The notes under the pieces: generated by a model
The model's database searches: none
Seen by the model: only the letters and a program-made list of their open reading frames with translations
Told to the model about the DNA's origin: nothing
Shown: in pieces, positions 16,067 through 23,848 of the stretch
Layout: each line of letters begins with the position of its first letter
Numbering within the stretch: position 1 is the stretch's first letter
Source of the DNA: RGIG3701 sp017403345
GTDB taxonomy: Bacteria; Planctomycetota; Planctomycetia; Pirellulales; Thermoguttaceae
DNA: 34,623 nucleotides
NCBI GenBank assembly: GCA_017403345.1
Contig: JAFQOH010000159.1
Coordinates: 1 to 34,623, forward strand
Direction of reading: 5' to 3'
Translations under genes and position numbers: made by a program

Positions 16067-17452
16067 CTACAGCGTCCACCCGTTATGGTATGGCTGTGCG
16101 ATGAGCGCTTCCGCCTCCGGATTGTTTTTGACCGTCAGGCTGACCGGGTCAAATTCCACCGGCTTTCCAGTCTGGACGGCAAGATTTCCAAGGAGAACGA
16201 ATTCTGTCACGGGAACCGCGTACTCGAAATTGGCACTTGCCGGCTGACCGCCGCGGCACGCTTCGTACCATTCTGGCATCACGCCTCCGCGCCGCTGAAT
16301 CGTTTTCGGCACATTCTCAAATTTCTTCGCACGCTCGGGATCCAGGATCCGGTCGCGGAACATCATCCCTTCCGAACCGACGAAAAGTACACCTTCTGCG
16401 GGAAACGTTTCACTTCCCATGCACTTCGGGACCGGCGGTTTCAGCCCGCCATCGTACCAAACCATGCGGATCTCCGGAAACTTTTCGCTCGCCGGATAAT
16501 CGTACGTCACCATGCAGCCGATCGGGAATGCGGCAGGGTGCATCCGCGTGTTTGAGGCGGTGATCCGCGCAGGATGCTTCAGATCGAACATTTTGTACGG
16601 CAGATTCGCGCGATGGCATCCCATATCGCCGAGCGACCCCGTTCCGAACGCCGTCCACCCGCGGAAATTGAACGGATGATAAACGCCGCGTTTGCCCCAA
16701 TTCGCACAGGACATCCGCAAATACGGACAATCTTCCGGCCACTGCGCCGCAAAAGGACGCTTCTCCGCCGGTCCGAGCCAAAGATCCCAATCCAGCGTTG
16801 CCGGGACCGGGTCGCTAAATTTCGGGTGATCGAGCATTCCCTGCGGCCAAACCGGGCGTCCGGACCAAATGTGGATCTCGCGGATCTCTCCGATCGCACC
16901 GGCATAGATGAGCTCCATCGTTCGGCACGCCCATTCGCTCGTGTGCGGCTCCATGGTCACCTGCGTAGCCGTCCCGGCTTCTCGGACCGCTTTCAGGACC
17001 GCACGGCTTTCTTCGATCGTGCGGGTAAGCGGCTTCACGCAGCAAACGTGCTTTTTGGCACGCAGAGCCGCCAGCGTAATAATGGCGTGCGTATGATCCG
17101 GCGTACCGCAGTAAACCGCATCGATCCGGTCTCCTTCCGCTGCAAGAAGCTCGCGGAAATCACGGTATTTGCGAGCCTGCGGAAAAATATCGTAGGTCTT
17201 TTTCGCGTGAACGTCATCCACGTCGCAGAGCGCTTCGACCTGAAAACCGGCGTTTTGAGCATCTTTCAGCTGCGGGTGCCCGATCCCGCCGATACCGATA
17301 CCGGCAAGCGTAACTTTCTCATTGGGAGACGTTCCTGCTGTGCCTCCAAGCACGGAACGCGGAATGAACGTGACGACAGTCGTAACGGCAGACGTGACGG
17401 CAGCTCCGGAAGTCAGAGCGGTTTTCAGAAGATGACGGCGGGAAATTGGCAT
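16067..17452 (-). CDS. Tat-exported Gfo/Idh/MocA family oxidoreductase
   Basis: The 461-residue product begins with a twin-arginine signal (MPISRRHLLKTALTSGAAV). Its NAD(P)-binding Rossmann domain has VTLAGIGIGGIGHPQL, FQVEALCDVDD, DAVYCGTPDHTHAIITLAAL and KKHVCCVKPLTRTIEE (the EKP-equivalent motif reads VKP). The Gfo/Idh/MocA C-terminal domain follows. Such proteins oxidise or isomerise sugars and polyols. Tat-exported versions are numerous in planctomycetes and are thought to act on polysaccharide-derived sugars in the periplasm. The substrate cannot be named. ATG 17452 has a good AAGGAG six bases upstream; the longer reading to 17518 would hide the Tat motif. It is convergent with the PEP-CTERM gene and divergent from the two-component genes. 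Confidence 0.9.
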   Translation of the reverse strand: MPISRRHLLKTALTSGAAVTSAVTTVVTFIPRSVLGGTAGTSPNEKVTLAGIGIGGIGHPQLKDAQNAGFQVEALCDVDDVHAKKTYDIFPQARKYRDFRELLAAEGDRIDAVYCGTPDHTHAIITLAALRAKKHVCCVKPLTRTIEESRAVLKAVREAGTATQVTMEPHTSEWACRTMELIYAGAIGEIREIHIWSGRPVWPQGMLDHPKFSDPVPATLDWDLWLGPAEKRPFAAQWPEDCPYLRMSCANWGKRGVYHPFNFRGWTAFGTGSLGDMGCHRANLPYKMFDLKHPARITASNTRMHPAAFPIGCMVTYDYPASEKFPEIRMVWYDGGLKPPVPKCMGSETFPAEGVLFVGSEGMMFRDRILDPERAKKFENVPKTIQRRGGVMPEWYEACRGGQPASANFEYAVPVTEFVLLGNLAVQTGKPVEFDPVSLTVKNNPEAEALIAQPYHNGWTL

Positions 17453-17583
17453 GGAAAACTCCTTGAAATGGGGGGGAAATGAAGGGTGGAAGCAGGTCTT
17501 CCAGTCTATTTCTCTCATTTTAGCACATTGGCTCCGTTTTGTAAAGAGGCCGAAAAACTTTTTTTATTTTATGCCGGAGAATC

Positions 17584-17611
17584 TTGACTTTTTAGCCATC
17601 CGGAATATAAT
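17584..17611 (+). promoter_or_regulatory. Sigma70-like promoter of the two-component operon
   Basis: TTGACT (17584-17589), 16-bp spacer, TATAAT (17606-17611). It lies about 80 bp upstream of the kinase start. Confidence 0.7.
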
Positions 17612-17693
17612 GGGTCTGAAATGAGGTGCGGGATCCAGAGTTTTCCCTCCTCGTAAGAAAATTCCATACCGTTTTCGGAAAAGAGTTTCCGTC

Positions 17694-18698
17694 ATGGCTA
17701 GAAAACACCAGATCAACCGGTCTTCCCTAAAATTGCCGATCACGCTGGCGGTCATCATGATCGTTCTGCTGGTCGTTTTGATCGTAGGGTGGGTCCTCAC
17801 GAACGTCTTCGCTGCAACGGATCACGAACCAAATCCAGTGCTCTATTGGACGTTTCTCCCGATCGGCTCCGTTCTTCTTTCGCTCATTCTGGCCGGGACG
17901 ATCACGTATCTCGTCATTTCGATCAAAATGGTGAAACTGAATCAGCGTCAGAGCAATTTCATCAATAGCGTGACTCACGAGCTGAAATCGCCCCTGGCTT
18001 CCCTGAAACTGACGCTTCAAACACTCACTCGTTACGACGTTTCGCCACAGGAAAGAGACAAATTTTATGCCGGAATGATGGAAGAGACCGAACGGCTCAG
18101 CATGCTCATCAATCAGGTCCTGCGAGCCGGCCAGCTGGAAGCCGGACTCAGGATCGGTGAACCCCCCGAAGAGGTCAGCCTCCAAAGCATTCTGCACTCC
18201 GCCAAAAAGTCTGCCGTTCTTCTCCACAGGATCGACGAATCACAGATACAGCTCCGTGGTCCTGAGGTCACGATGACCGCAAGCCGCGTCCCTCTCGAAA
18301 TGATTTTTCGAAACATCATCGACAATGCGGTAAAATACGGCGGCGATCCTCCGGAAGTGATTATTCGCGTGCGGCCAATGAGTCAAAATAAAGTCGCAGT
18401 CAGTATTTCTGACAATGGGACCGGGATCCCGCAAAAAATGCGCCACAAAGTTTTTCAGCGCTTCGTGCGTCTTGGAAGAGAGCTGGAACGGCGCAGAAAA
18501 GGAACAGGACTGGGACTCTACATCGTGCGAATGTGCCTCAAGGAACTAAACGGAAAGATCCGGATCTCCGGAAACCGCCGAGTTCCAGGCACCACGATCT
18601 ACGTCCTCCTTCCGATTGCACCGGAATCAAAAAACAAAAACTACCCCCCTTCAGAACCAAATGGGATCAACACAAATGGAATCAAATCCAAACGTTAA
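17694..18698 (+). CDS. Membrane sensor histidine kinase
   Basis: The 334-residue protein has two membrane spans (about 14-40 and 51-77) with only a ten-residue loop between, so it has almost no external sensor domain. A HisKA domain follows with the phosphoacceptor in NSVTHELKSP (H95). The catalytic domain has the N box NIIDNAVKYGG, G1 DNGTGIP, F-box-like VFQRFVR and G2 GTGLGLYI. It should autophosphorylate and pass phosphate to the regulator encoded next. The small external part suggests it senses a membrane signal or acts with a partner. The Shine-Dalgarno is weak (GGAAAAGAG). The 3' end overlaps the regulator gene, and the pair forms an operon from the promoter at 17584. The stimulus and targets are unknown. 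Confidence 0.92.
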   Translation: MARKHQINRSSLKLPITLAVIMIVLLVVLIVGWVLTNVFAATDHEPNPVLYWTFLPIGSVLLSLILAGTITYLVISIKMVKLNQRQSNFINSVTHELKSPLASLKLTLQTLTRYDVSPQERDKFYAGMMEETERLSMLINQVLRAGQLEAGLRIGEPPEEVSLQSILHSAKKSAVLLHRIDESQIQLRGPEVTMTASRVPLEMIFRNIIDNAVKYGGDPPEVIIRVRPMSQNKVAVSISDNGTGIPQKMRHKVFQRFVRLGRELERRRKGTGLGLYIVRMCLKELNGKIRISGNRRVPGTTIYVLLPIAPESKNKNYPPSEPNGINTNGIKSKR

Positions 18699-19449
18699 AA
18701 AAGCTCACATTCTGGTCGTCGAGGATGAAGTGAATCTCGCGCTCGGAATGCGCTACACTCTGGAACATGAAAACTTTCAGGTCACCCTCATCCATGACGG
18801 AGCACAGGCGCTGGAACAGATCCTGAAAAACGGAAGTGATTTCGACGTCATCGTCCTAGACATCATGCTGCCCAACGTAAACGGTTACACGATCTGTTCT
18901 ACGGCACGTGAAAACGGGATCTGGACGCCCATCATGTTCCTCTCGGCAAGAACTCTCCCGGAAGATAAAGCCCGCGGTTTCGATGCCGGCGCCAATCAGT
19001 ACCTCGCCAAACCATTCGAGTTGGAAGAATTCATCGCACGGATCCGTAACATGGTGAAATTCCGCCCTCTTCACGAGGAAAAAAAGGCACCGACTTCCGA
19101 TCCGGAGACACAAGCGGAGAAAGTTCAGCTTCCAGAGGAACTCACGATCGGAAACGCCGTCGTGAATTTCAACACTCAGGAAGCCAAGATCGGACGAAAA
19201 ACCGTGAATCTGACCTTTCTCGAGATCTCGCTTCTTAAGTACTTCATCCAGAATGCAAATCGGCTCATCCCAAAGGATGAACTGCTTGAAAAAGTCTGGA
19301 AAACTTCCACCGGAATGAATACGAGGGCGCCAGACCAGTTTATTTTGCGTCTCCGCAAGATCTTTGAACCAGATCCGTCCCATCCGAAATATTTTCTGAC
19401 CTACCGCAATGCCGGATATCGATTTATTCCGGATGATCCTCCAAAATAG
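18661..19449 (+). CDS. OmpR/PhoB-family response regulator
   Basis: With ATG 18661 the product is 262 residues. It has a receiver domain: acidic pocket VVEDE, phosphoacceptor D67 in VIVLDIMLPN, LSART, and YLAKPF with the conserved lysine. A linker of about 30 residues leads to an OmpR-type winged helix (LTFLEISLLKYFIQNANRLIPKDEL, recognition region, and YRNAGYRF near the end). It should bind DNA when phosphorylated by the adjoining kinase. The gene overlaps the kinase 3' end by about 40 bp. ATG 18676 is an equally possible start; neither has a clear Shine-Dalgarno, as expected for translational coupling. It ends just before the shared terminator at 19468. Confidence 0.92.
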   Translation: MGSTQMESNPNVKKAHILVVEDEVNLALGMRYTLEHENFQVTLIHDGAQALEQILKNGSDFDVIVLDIMLPNVNGYTICSTARENGIWTPIMFLSARTLPEDKARGFDAGANQYLAKPFELEEFIARIRNMVKFRPLHEEKKAPTSDPETQAEKVQLPEELTIGNAVVNFNTQEAKIGRKTVNLTFLEISLLKYFIQNANRLIPKDELLEKVWKTSTGMNTRAPDQFILRLRKIFEPDPSHPKYFLTYRNAGYRFIPDDPPK

Positions 19450-19467
19450 ATCCGCGGTAAAAGAAAA

Positions 19468-19510
19468 GGCCGTTTTGTTCCCAATTTCATGAACAAAATG
19501 GCCGGTTTTC
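19468..19510. terminator. Bidirectional terminator between response regulator and nrdJ
   Basis: Arms 19468-19480 (ggccgttttgttc) and 19491-19503 pair over 13 bp with one G-U, loop of ten bases. A T-rich tract follows on each strand (ggttttc on plus; ttttctttta on minus). It serves the convergent genes ending at 19449 and 19522. Confidence 0.85.
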
Positions 19511-19521
19511 AAAAAATCACA

Positions 19522-22500
19522 TCAGGAGCAGCCGCTCGTGGAACCGCACGTGTGGCAGAGATAGCAGCTGCCATTGCGGACCATCACGGAACCGCAGCTG
19601 CTGCACGTCGGCGCATCATCCTGAAACCCCTCAAACATGCGTATACGGTCATTTTCGATCTGAAGCTCCGCCTCTTCCTCCTCTTCCTGAAGAACGGCAG
19701 TCCCCAGAGAAAGCGGTCCGGAACTCTCGATCAAATTCGCATTCGGCGTCTTGGCGGCACGCATGCGTTCGCGCTCCCGATAAAATTTTTCGACCTGAAG
19801 CCCAAATGGGATCTTTTGACCCGCGATCTTTGCCTGTGCAGTTCCATTCATCGGATCCGACGCATTCTTCGGAGCATCTGCGGCCGTACCGACTGTACCG
19901 AAAGAGTCTGAAACAGCAGCTTTCGGCATTTCAAAAGCCCCCGAACGTTCCTCCTCTTCCTGAAAAGACTGTGCACCTGCCGACCGGGCGGAACTGTCTC
20001 CCTGCGTGTCCTGATCGATGGGAAGGTGAGGCGTCTTTTTCGCAGACTGAAAACCGCTCCCTTCATGAGGCACGCCGTTTTCCTGACCGTCTGCTGGACG
20101 ATTCAGGAACGTGATCCCCAGCCAGCGGAAAATGTAGTCCACGATGCTCTTCGCGATGCGAATATCCGGATTCTTCGTCGCCCCCATCGGCTCAAAGCGC
20201 GTGTGCGAGAATTTGTTCACGTACACTTCAAGCGGCACGCCATACTGGAGACTCATCGAGATCGCCGTCCCGAAGCAGTCCATCAGACCGCCGATCGTGC
20301 TTCCCTCTTTAGCCATCGTGATGAAAACTTCGCCCGGGCTGCCGTCCGGATACTGACCGACCGTCACGTACCCCTCATGCCCTGCGATGCTGAATTTGTG
20401 CGTGATGGAGGAACGCGTGTCCGGAAGGCGATGCCGACGCGGTTTGTACACGACTTTGGGGGCCGCGTCTTTTTTCTTTTCGTCCTTTTTGTCTTCTTCG
20501 CGGGCGGTGGAGAGGACCTGCATCCCCTTGGAGCCGTCCCGGTAGATCGCGACCGCTTTCAGACCCAGTTTCCACGCCTCGATGTATGCGTCGTAAATGT
20601 CCTTTTCCGTCGCATCTTTCGGAAGGTTGACCGTCTTGGAGATCGCTCCGGAAAGGAACGGCTGCGCAGCCGCCATCATGCGGATGTGCGCCTGCCACGG
20701 AATAAAACGGGTACCATTGCGCGGCTGGAACGCACAGTCGAAGACCGGAAGATGCTCCGGAAGGAGATTCGCGGCGCCTTCGATCGTGTCTTCTTTGTCG
20801 ATGTACGCCAAGATCGAATCAATGTCTTCCTGACCATATCCCAGACGCTTGAGCGCCAGCGGGACCGTCCGGTTCACCAGTTTCATGAAACCGCCGCCGG
20901 CGAGCTGCTTGTACTTGACCAGCGCAATGTCCGGCTCGATCCCCGTAGTGTCGCAGTCCATCATGAAGCTGATCGTCCCAGTCGGCGCGAGCACCGTGGC
21001 CTGCGCGTTGCGGAAACCGTACCGTTTGCCGTTGCTCAGAACTTCATCCCAGATCTTGCGGGACCCTTCTCGGAGATAGCGCGGGGCATTGCGGATCTTT
21101 TCCACTTCTTCCCAGTGCATTTCCATGACGTGCAGCATATCTTCGCGGTTCTTTTCAAATTCGTCGAACGTTCCGACCGCCCGCGCAAGCTCCACGCTCG
21201 TTCGGTTCGCCGCGCCGTGCATGATGGCCGTTACGGCACCGCAGATACCGCGTCCTTCGTCCGAATCGTACGGAAGACCGAGTGCCATGAGAAGACTCCC
21301 GATGTTCGAGAATCCAAGTCCGATCGGACGGTATTTGTGGCTGTTCGCGGCGATCTTCTGCGTCGGATAGCTGCCGCGGTCCACGATGATGTCCTGTGCG
21401 ATGAACATGATCCGGCAGGCTGCCGCAAAACGCTCAATGTCGAGGATCCCCGTCTCTTCATCAAAGAAACGCATCAGGTTGATGCTCGCCAGGTTACACG
21501 CGGAATTGTCGAGGAACATGTACTCCGAGCACGGATTCGAGGCATTGATCCGCCCCGATTTCGGGCAGGTGTGCCACCGGTTGATCGTCGTGTCGTACTG
21601 AACTCCCGGATCGCCGCAGAGCCACGTTCCCTGCGAGAGTTTCCGAAGAACTTCACGCGCTGGGAAGGAGGGACCGGATCGTGACGGATCGGTGACCCAG
21701 TGCGTCTGCCACTCTTTGTCTTCGAGGACTGCGTTCATGAAATCATCCGTCAGGCGCACAGAGAGATTGGCGTTCTGGAACATGGTGGAACTGTACGCAC
21801 CGTCGTAGTCGTATCCGTTCGCCATGAGCAGCTTTGCCTTCGCTTCTTCCTTCACCTTGCATTCGATGAAGTCCATGATGTCCGGATGCCAGACCTTGAG
21901 AGACTGCATTTTGGCCGCGCGGCGCGTCTTTCCGCCGGATTTCACGACGGCTGCGATCTGATCGTAGACACGCATAAAGGAAAGCGGCCCGGATGGACGT
22001 CCGCCGCCGGAGAGCTTTTCGCGGCAGCTGCGGAGCGTCGAGAGGTCCGTGCCCGTGCCGGAACCGAACTTGAAGAGCATCGCTTCACTGCGGGCCAGCT
22101 CCATGATGTCTTCCATGTTGTCTTCAACGCTCTGGATGAAACAGGCGGACCCCTGCGGATACTCGTAAGAATTTTCCGGCTGTTCGATCCTCTTCGTTTC
22201 ACGGTTCCACGCCCAGTTGCACTGCGCCCCCTGAATGTGGTACTGTGTGAAAAGCCCGACGTTGAACCAGACCGGACTGTTGAACGCCGTCATCTGATGA
22301 AGTGAAAGATACGTCAGCTCGCGATAGAAATTCTCCGCGTCCGTCTCCGACGCAAAGTATCCGTCTTCCATCCCCCAATCCGTGATCGTGCGGGTCACAC
22401 GATGGATCAGCTGCCGAACGCTGTGCTCTCGCTGTGATGTGCCGTTTTCACCAAAGAAATACTTGCTCGCAACGACATTCGTAGCCAGCTGGCTCCACTG

Positions 22501-22677
22501 GACCGGAAATTCGCAGTTCTTCTGCTCAAAAATGAGCTCCCCTTTGTCGCCCTTGATCTGAGCCGTCCGTAGGTCCCACGTCACTGTATCGAATGGATCT
22601 GCGACGTCCTCAGGACAAAATACGGGCAAAATATGAAGTTTGGAAACGATAGAATCCTGCAAAGGGACCTGCGACAT
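19522..22677 (-). CDS. nrdJ: Adenosylcobalamin-dependent (class II) ribonucleotide reductase
   Basis: The 1051-residue enzyme reduces ribonucleoside diphosphates to deoxyribonucleotides using adenosylcobalamin. The active-site block NPCSEYMFLDNSACNLAS (about residue 379-397) holds the radical cysteine, its Asn and Glu partners, and one redox cysteine 11 residues later. The other redox cysteine is in GSACFIQ near residue 177. GGRPSGPLSFMRVYD, LAPTGTISFMMDCDTTGIEPD and GLKAVAIYRDGSKG are typical NrdJ blocks. The C-terminus carries a Cys-rich zinc-ribbon-like tail (CSSCG, CYLCHTCG) that in NrdJ re-reduces the active site. AGGAG lies upstream of ATG 22677; a 28-residue longer reading lacks support. 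A long leader precedes the start. It needs no oxygen, so growth may be anoxic or microoxic. Confidence 0.95.
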   Translation of the reverse strand: MSQVPLQDSIVSKLHILPVFCPEDVADPFDTVTWDLRTAQIKGDKGELIFEQKNCEFPVQWSQLATNVVASKYFFGENGTSQREHSVRQLIHRVTRTITDWGMEDGYFASETDAENFYRELTYLSLHQMTAFNSPVWFNVGLFTQYHIQGAQCNWAWNRETKRIEQPENSYEYPQGSACFIQSVEDNMEDIMELARSEAMLFKFGSGTGTDLSTLRSCREKLSGGGRPSGPLSFMRVYDQIAAVVKSGGKTRRAAKMQSLKVWHPDIMDFIECKVKEEAKAKLLMANGYDYDGAYSSTMFQNANLSVRLTDDFMNAVLEDKEWQTHWVTDPSRSGPSFPAREVLRKLSQGTWLCGDPGVQYDTTINRWHTCPKSGRINASNPCSEYMFLDNSACNLASINLMRFFDEETGILDIERFAAACRIMFIAQDIIVDRGSYPTQKIAANSHKYRPIGLGFSNIGSLLMALGLPYDSDEGRGICGAVTAIMHGAANRTSVELARAVGTFDEFEKNREDMLHVMEMHWEEVEKIRNAPRYLREGSRKIWDEVLSNGKRYGFRNAQATVLAPTGTISFMMDCDTTGIEPDIALVKYKQLAGGGFMKLVNRTVPLALKRLGYGQEDIDSILAYIDKEDTIEGAANLLPEHLPVFDCAFQPRNGTRFIPWQAHIRMMAAAQPFLSGAISKTVNLPKDATEKDIYDAYIEAWKLGLKAVAIYRDGSKGMQVLSTAREEDKKDEKKKDAAPKVVYKPRRHRLPDTRSSITHKFSIAGHEGYVTVGQYPDGSPGEVFITMAKEGSTIGGLMDCFGTAISMSLQYGVPLEVYVNKFSHTRFEPMGATKNPDIRIAKSIVDYIFRWLGITFLNRPADGQENGVPHEGSGFQSAKKTPHLPIDQDTQGDSSARSAGAQSFQEEEERSGAFEMPKAAVSDSFGTVGTAADAPKNASDPMNGTAQAKIAGQKIPFGLQVEKFYRERERMRAAKTPNANLIESSGPLSLGTAVLQEEEEEAELQIENDRIRMFEGFQDDAPTCSSCGSVMVRNGSCYLCHTCGSTSGCS

Positions 22678-22920
22678 GAAAAACTCCTGATTTTTATGGT
22701 CTCCGCCGAAACGGGAAATTCCTGTTCGAATTCTGCAGTTCGTCGCCGCTCGCCATTCCAAAGGTAGTTACTGTCTGCTTCATGAAAACAGACCCCCAAA
22801 ACCTGAAAGGCTGCGAAAACGTCTTCTGCCCCCCTGCCGAAGCCGACCGGATGCCGAATTGGAACGGTTCGAATTTTGCCGGCAACCAAACCCCTAAAAT
22901 CAAGATATTGTATTGCCGAG
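22678..22920 (-). promoter_or_regulatory. Long 5' leader of nrdJ with possible RNA structure
   Basis: The region upstream of nrdJ on the minus strand is G+C-richer than the sequence beyond it and has no ORF of merit. It holds a hairpin at 22773-22793 (GTCTG/CAGAC), a ttgccggcaa palindrome near 22880, and two copies of aattcgaac 143 bp apart (22724 and 22867). I do not see the GCCACTG box of the cobalamin riboswitch. A regulatory RNA is possible but unproven. Confidence 0.3.
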
Positions 22921-22959
22921 CGCACAAAATACTATATCGTGTTAATTGAGGTGAGTAGT

Positions 22960-23560
22960 TTACCATTTATTTACGTTTTCGTCAAGTGGCCCTGAAAAAA
23001 TGGTGTTTCTATCGTAAATTCAAGTGGCAAATGATTTTTAGAAACTATAATCTAAGTTTCCGAAACAAAAGGATGGTGCGGCTCAGATCCTTGATTTTAA
23101 GGGACTTAACTTCATTAAAAGAGCAATTTCCCGTTTCTGAAATTTTAAAAAAAACGCAGAAAATATTTTATTCTCCTTCCTAGAAGAAAGCGAAAAATTT
23201 TCTCTGAATCGAAAAAAATAAAAATTCTGAAAGTTGTCACAGAACAGCACTTCTGTGCCCATATCTTGTGTGAATGTATTTGAATTGAGAAAAATATGCA
23301 CCATATATTGTGTTTTGTCTAGGATGAGAAATTTCCTCTGGATGATTTTTACAAAACTAGACAGGAAAAATAGACAAAGTACGCAGACCTTTCAGTGCTT
23401 TGGAAAATAATTTTGAAAATTTCAGAAAATCTTCAGGACGGTCACTAAAAATGAATGGCTATGAAAACGGTTTCTTATTTACAAAAAAACGAACGTAAAC
23501 ATTCAAGGTTTTTTAGGCCGCTTCTTTGTTTCGGTCTCTTAGAGATCCGAAAATGAACGG
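22960..23560. other. A+T-rich intergenic region, no gene recognised
   Basis: About 600 bp between divergently transcribed nrdJ and the TPR-CHAT gene. The short ORFs here (for example 22986-23183) have no ribosome-binding site and basic, random-looking sequence. One imperfect hairpin (23529-23552, tttcgg/ccgaaa) and an attcaagg/ccttgaat inverted pair (23502-23509 and 23561-23568) are visible. No tRNA, riboswitch or origin motif was found. Confidence 0.6.
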
Positions 23561-23565
23561 CCTTG

Positions 23566-23624
23566 AATATCGGCAAAATTGCCGATATTTGACGCACTTT
23601 TGAGAGTTTTGGCAATTTTGCCAA
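23566..23624. promoter_or_regulatory. Two related palindromes, operator-like pair
   Basis: Dyad 1 (23566-23589) has perfect 11-bp arms (aatatcggcaa) around a 2-bp centre. Dyad 2 (23609-23624) has perfect 7-bp arms (ttggcaa) around a 2-bp centre. Both share a ggcaa-NN-ttgcc core and their centres are 39 bp apart. They lie 130-190 bp upstream of the promoter of the TPR-CHAT gene. Binding by a dimeric regulator is inferred. Confidence 0.5.
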
Positions 23625-23756
23625 GGTGGTCTATGCCAAGGGCTCTTTTGCGGCTCACTTCTTTCTTCCTCCCTCCCGGTCATACTGCAGTCGTTTTTCA
23701 AGGCAGATATTTATTCACATTTTGTTCTCTTTTCTCCTCTTTTTTTATTCTTTGCC

Positions 23757-23785
23757 TTGACGCGGAACTCGAGAAAATGTATACT
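23757..23785 (+). promoter_or_regulatory. Sigma70-like promoter of the TPR-CHAT gene
   Basis: TTGACG (23757-23762), 17-bp spacer, TATACT (23780-23785), 63 bp upstream of ATG 23849. It rules out the longer reading from 23579. Confidence 0.7.
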
Positions 23786-23848
23786 GTGCGAAAAGAGCGG
23801 ATCTTATTGAAACGGTCCCCGCGATTTGAAATTCCAAGGAGAACGAAA

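Noticed and set aside
20026..21684. 552-residue plus-strand ORF
   Set aside because: Antisense shadow of nrdJ, which has all class II reductase motifs; Arg/His-rich composition with no family signature.
22855..22895. tRNA T-arm-like ggttcgaat
   Set aside because: Flanking bases do not form a T stem, and no acceptor, D or anticodon arms are found around it.
22678..22920. Cobalamin riboswitch before nrdJ
   Set aside because: No GCCACTG B12 box or the other conserved core blocks on the minus strand.
22986..23183. Short ORF in the A+T-rich gap
   Set aside because: No ribosome-binding site, no recognisable domain, and composition expected of random A+T-rich sequence.
22960..23560. Possible replication origin
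   Set aside because: A+T-rich, but no DnaA-box cluster and no dnaA, gyrB or parAB genes nearby.
23579..23848. Longer N-terminus for the TPR-CHAT protein
   Set aside because: A promoter at 23757-23785 and a good ribosome-binding site before 23849 lie inside this extension, which also overlaps the palindromes.
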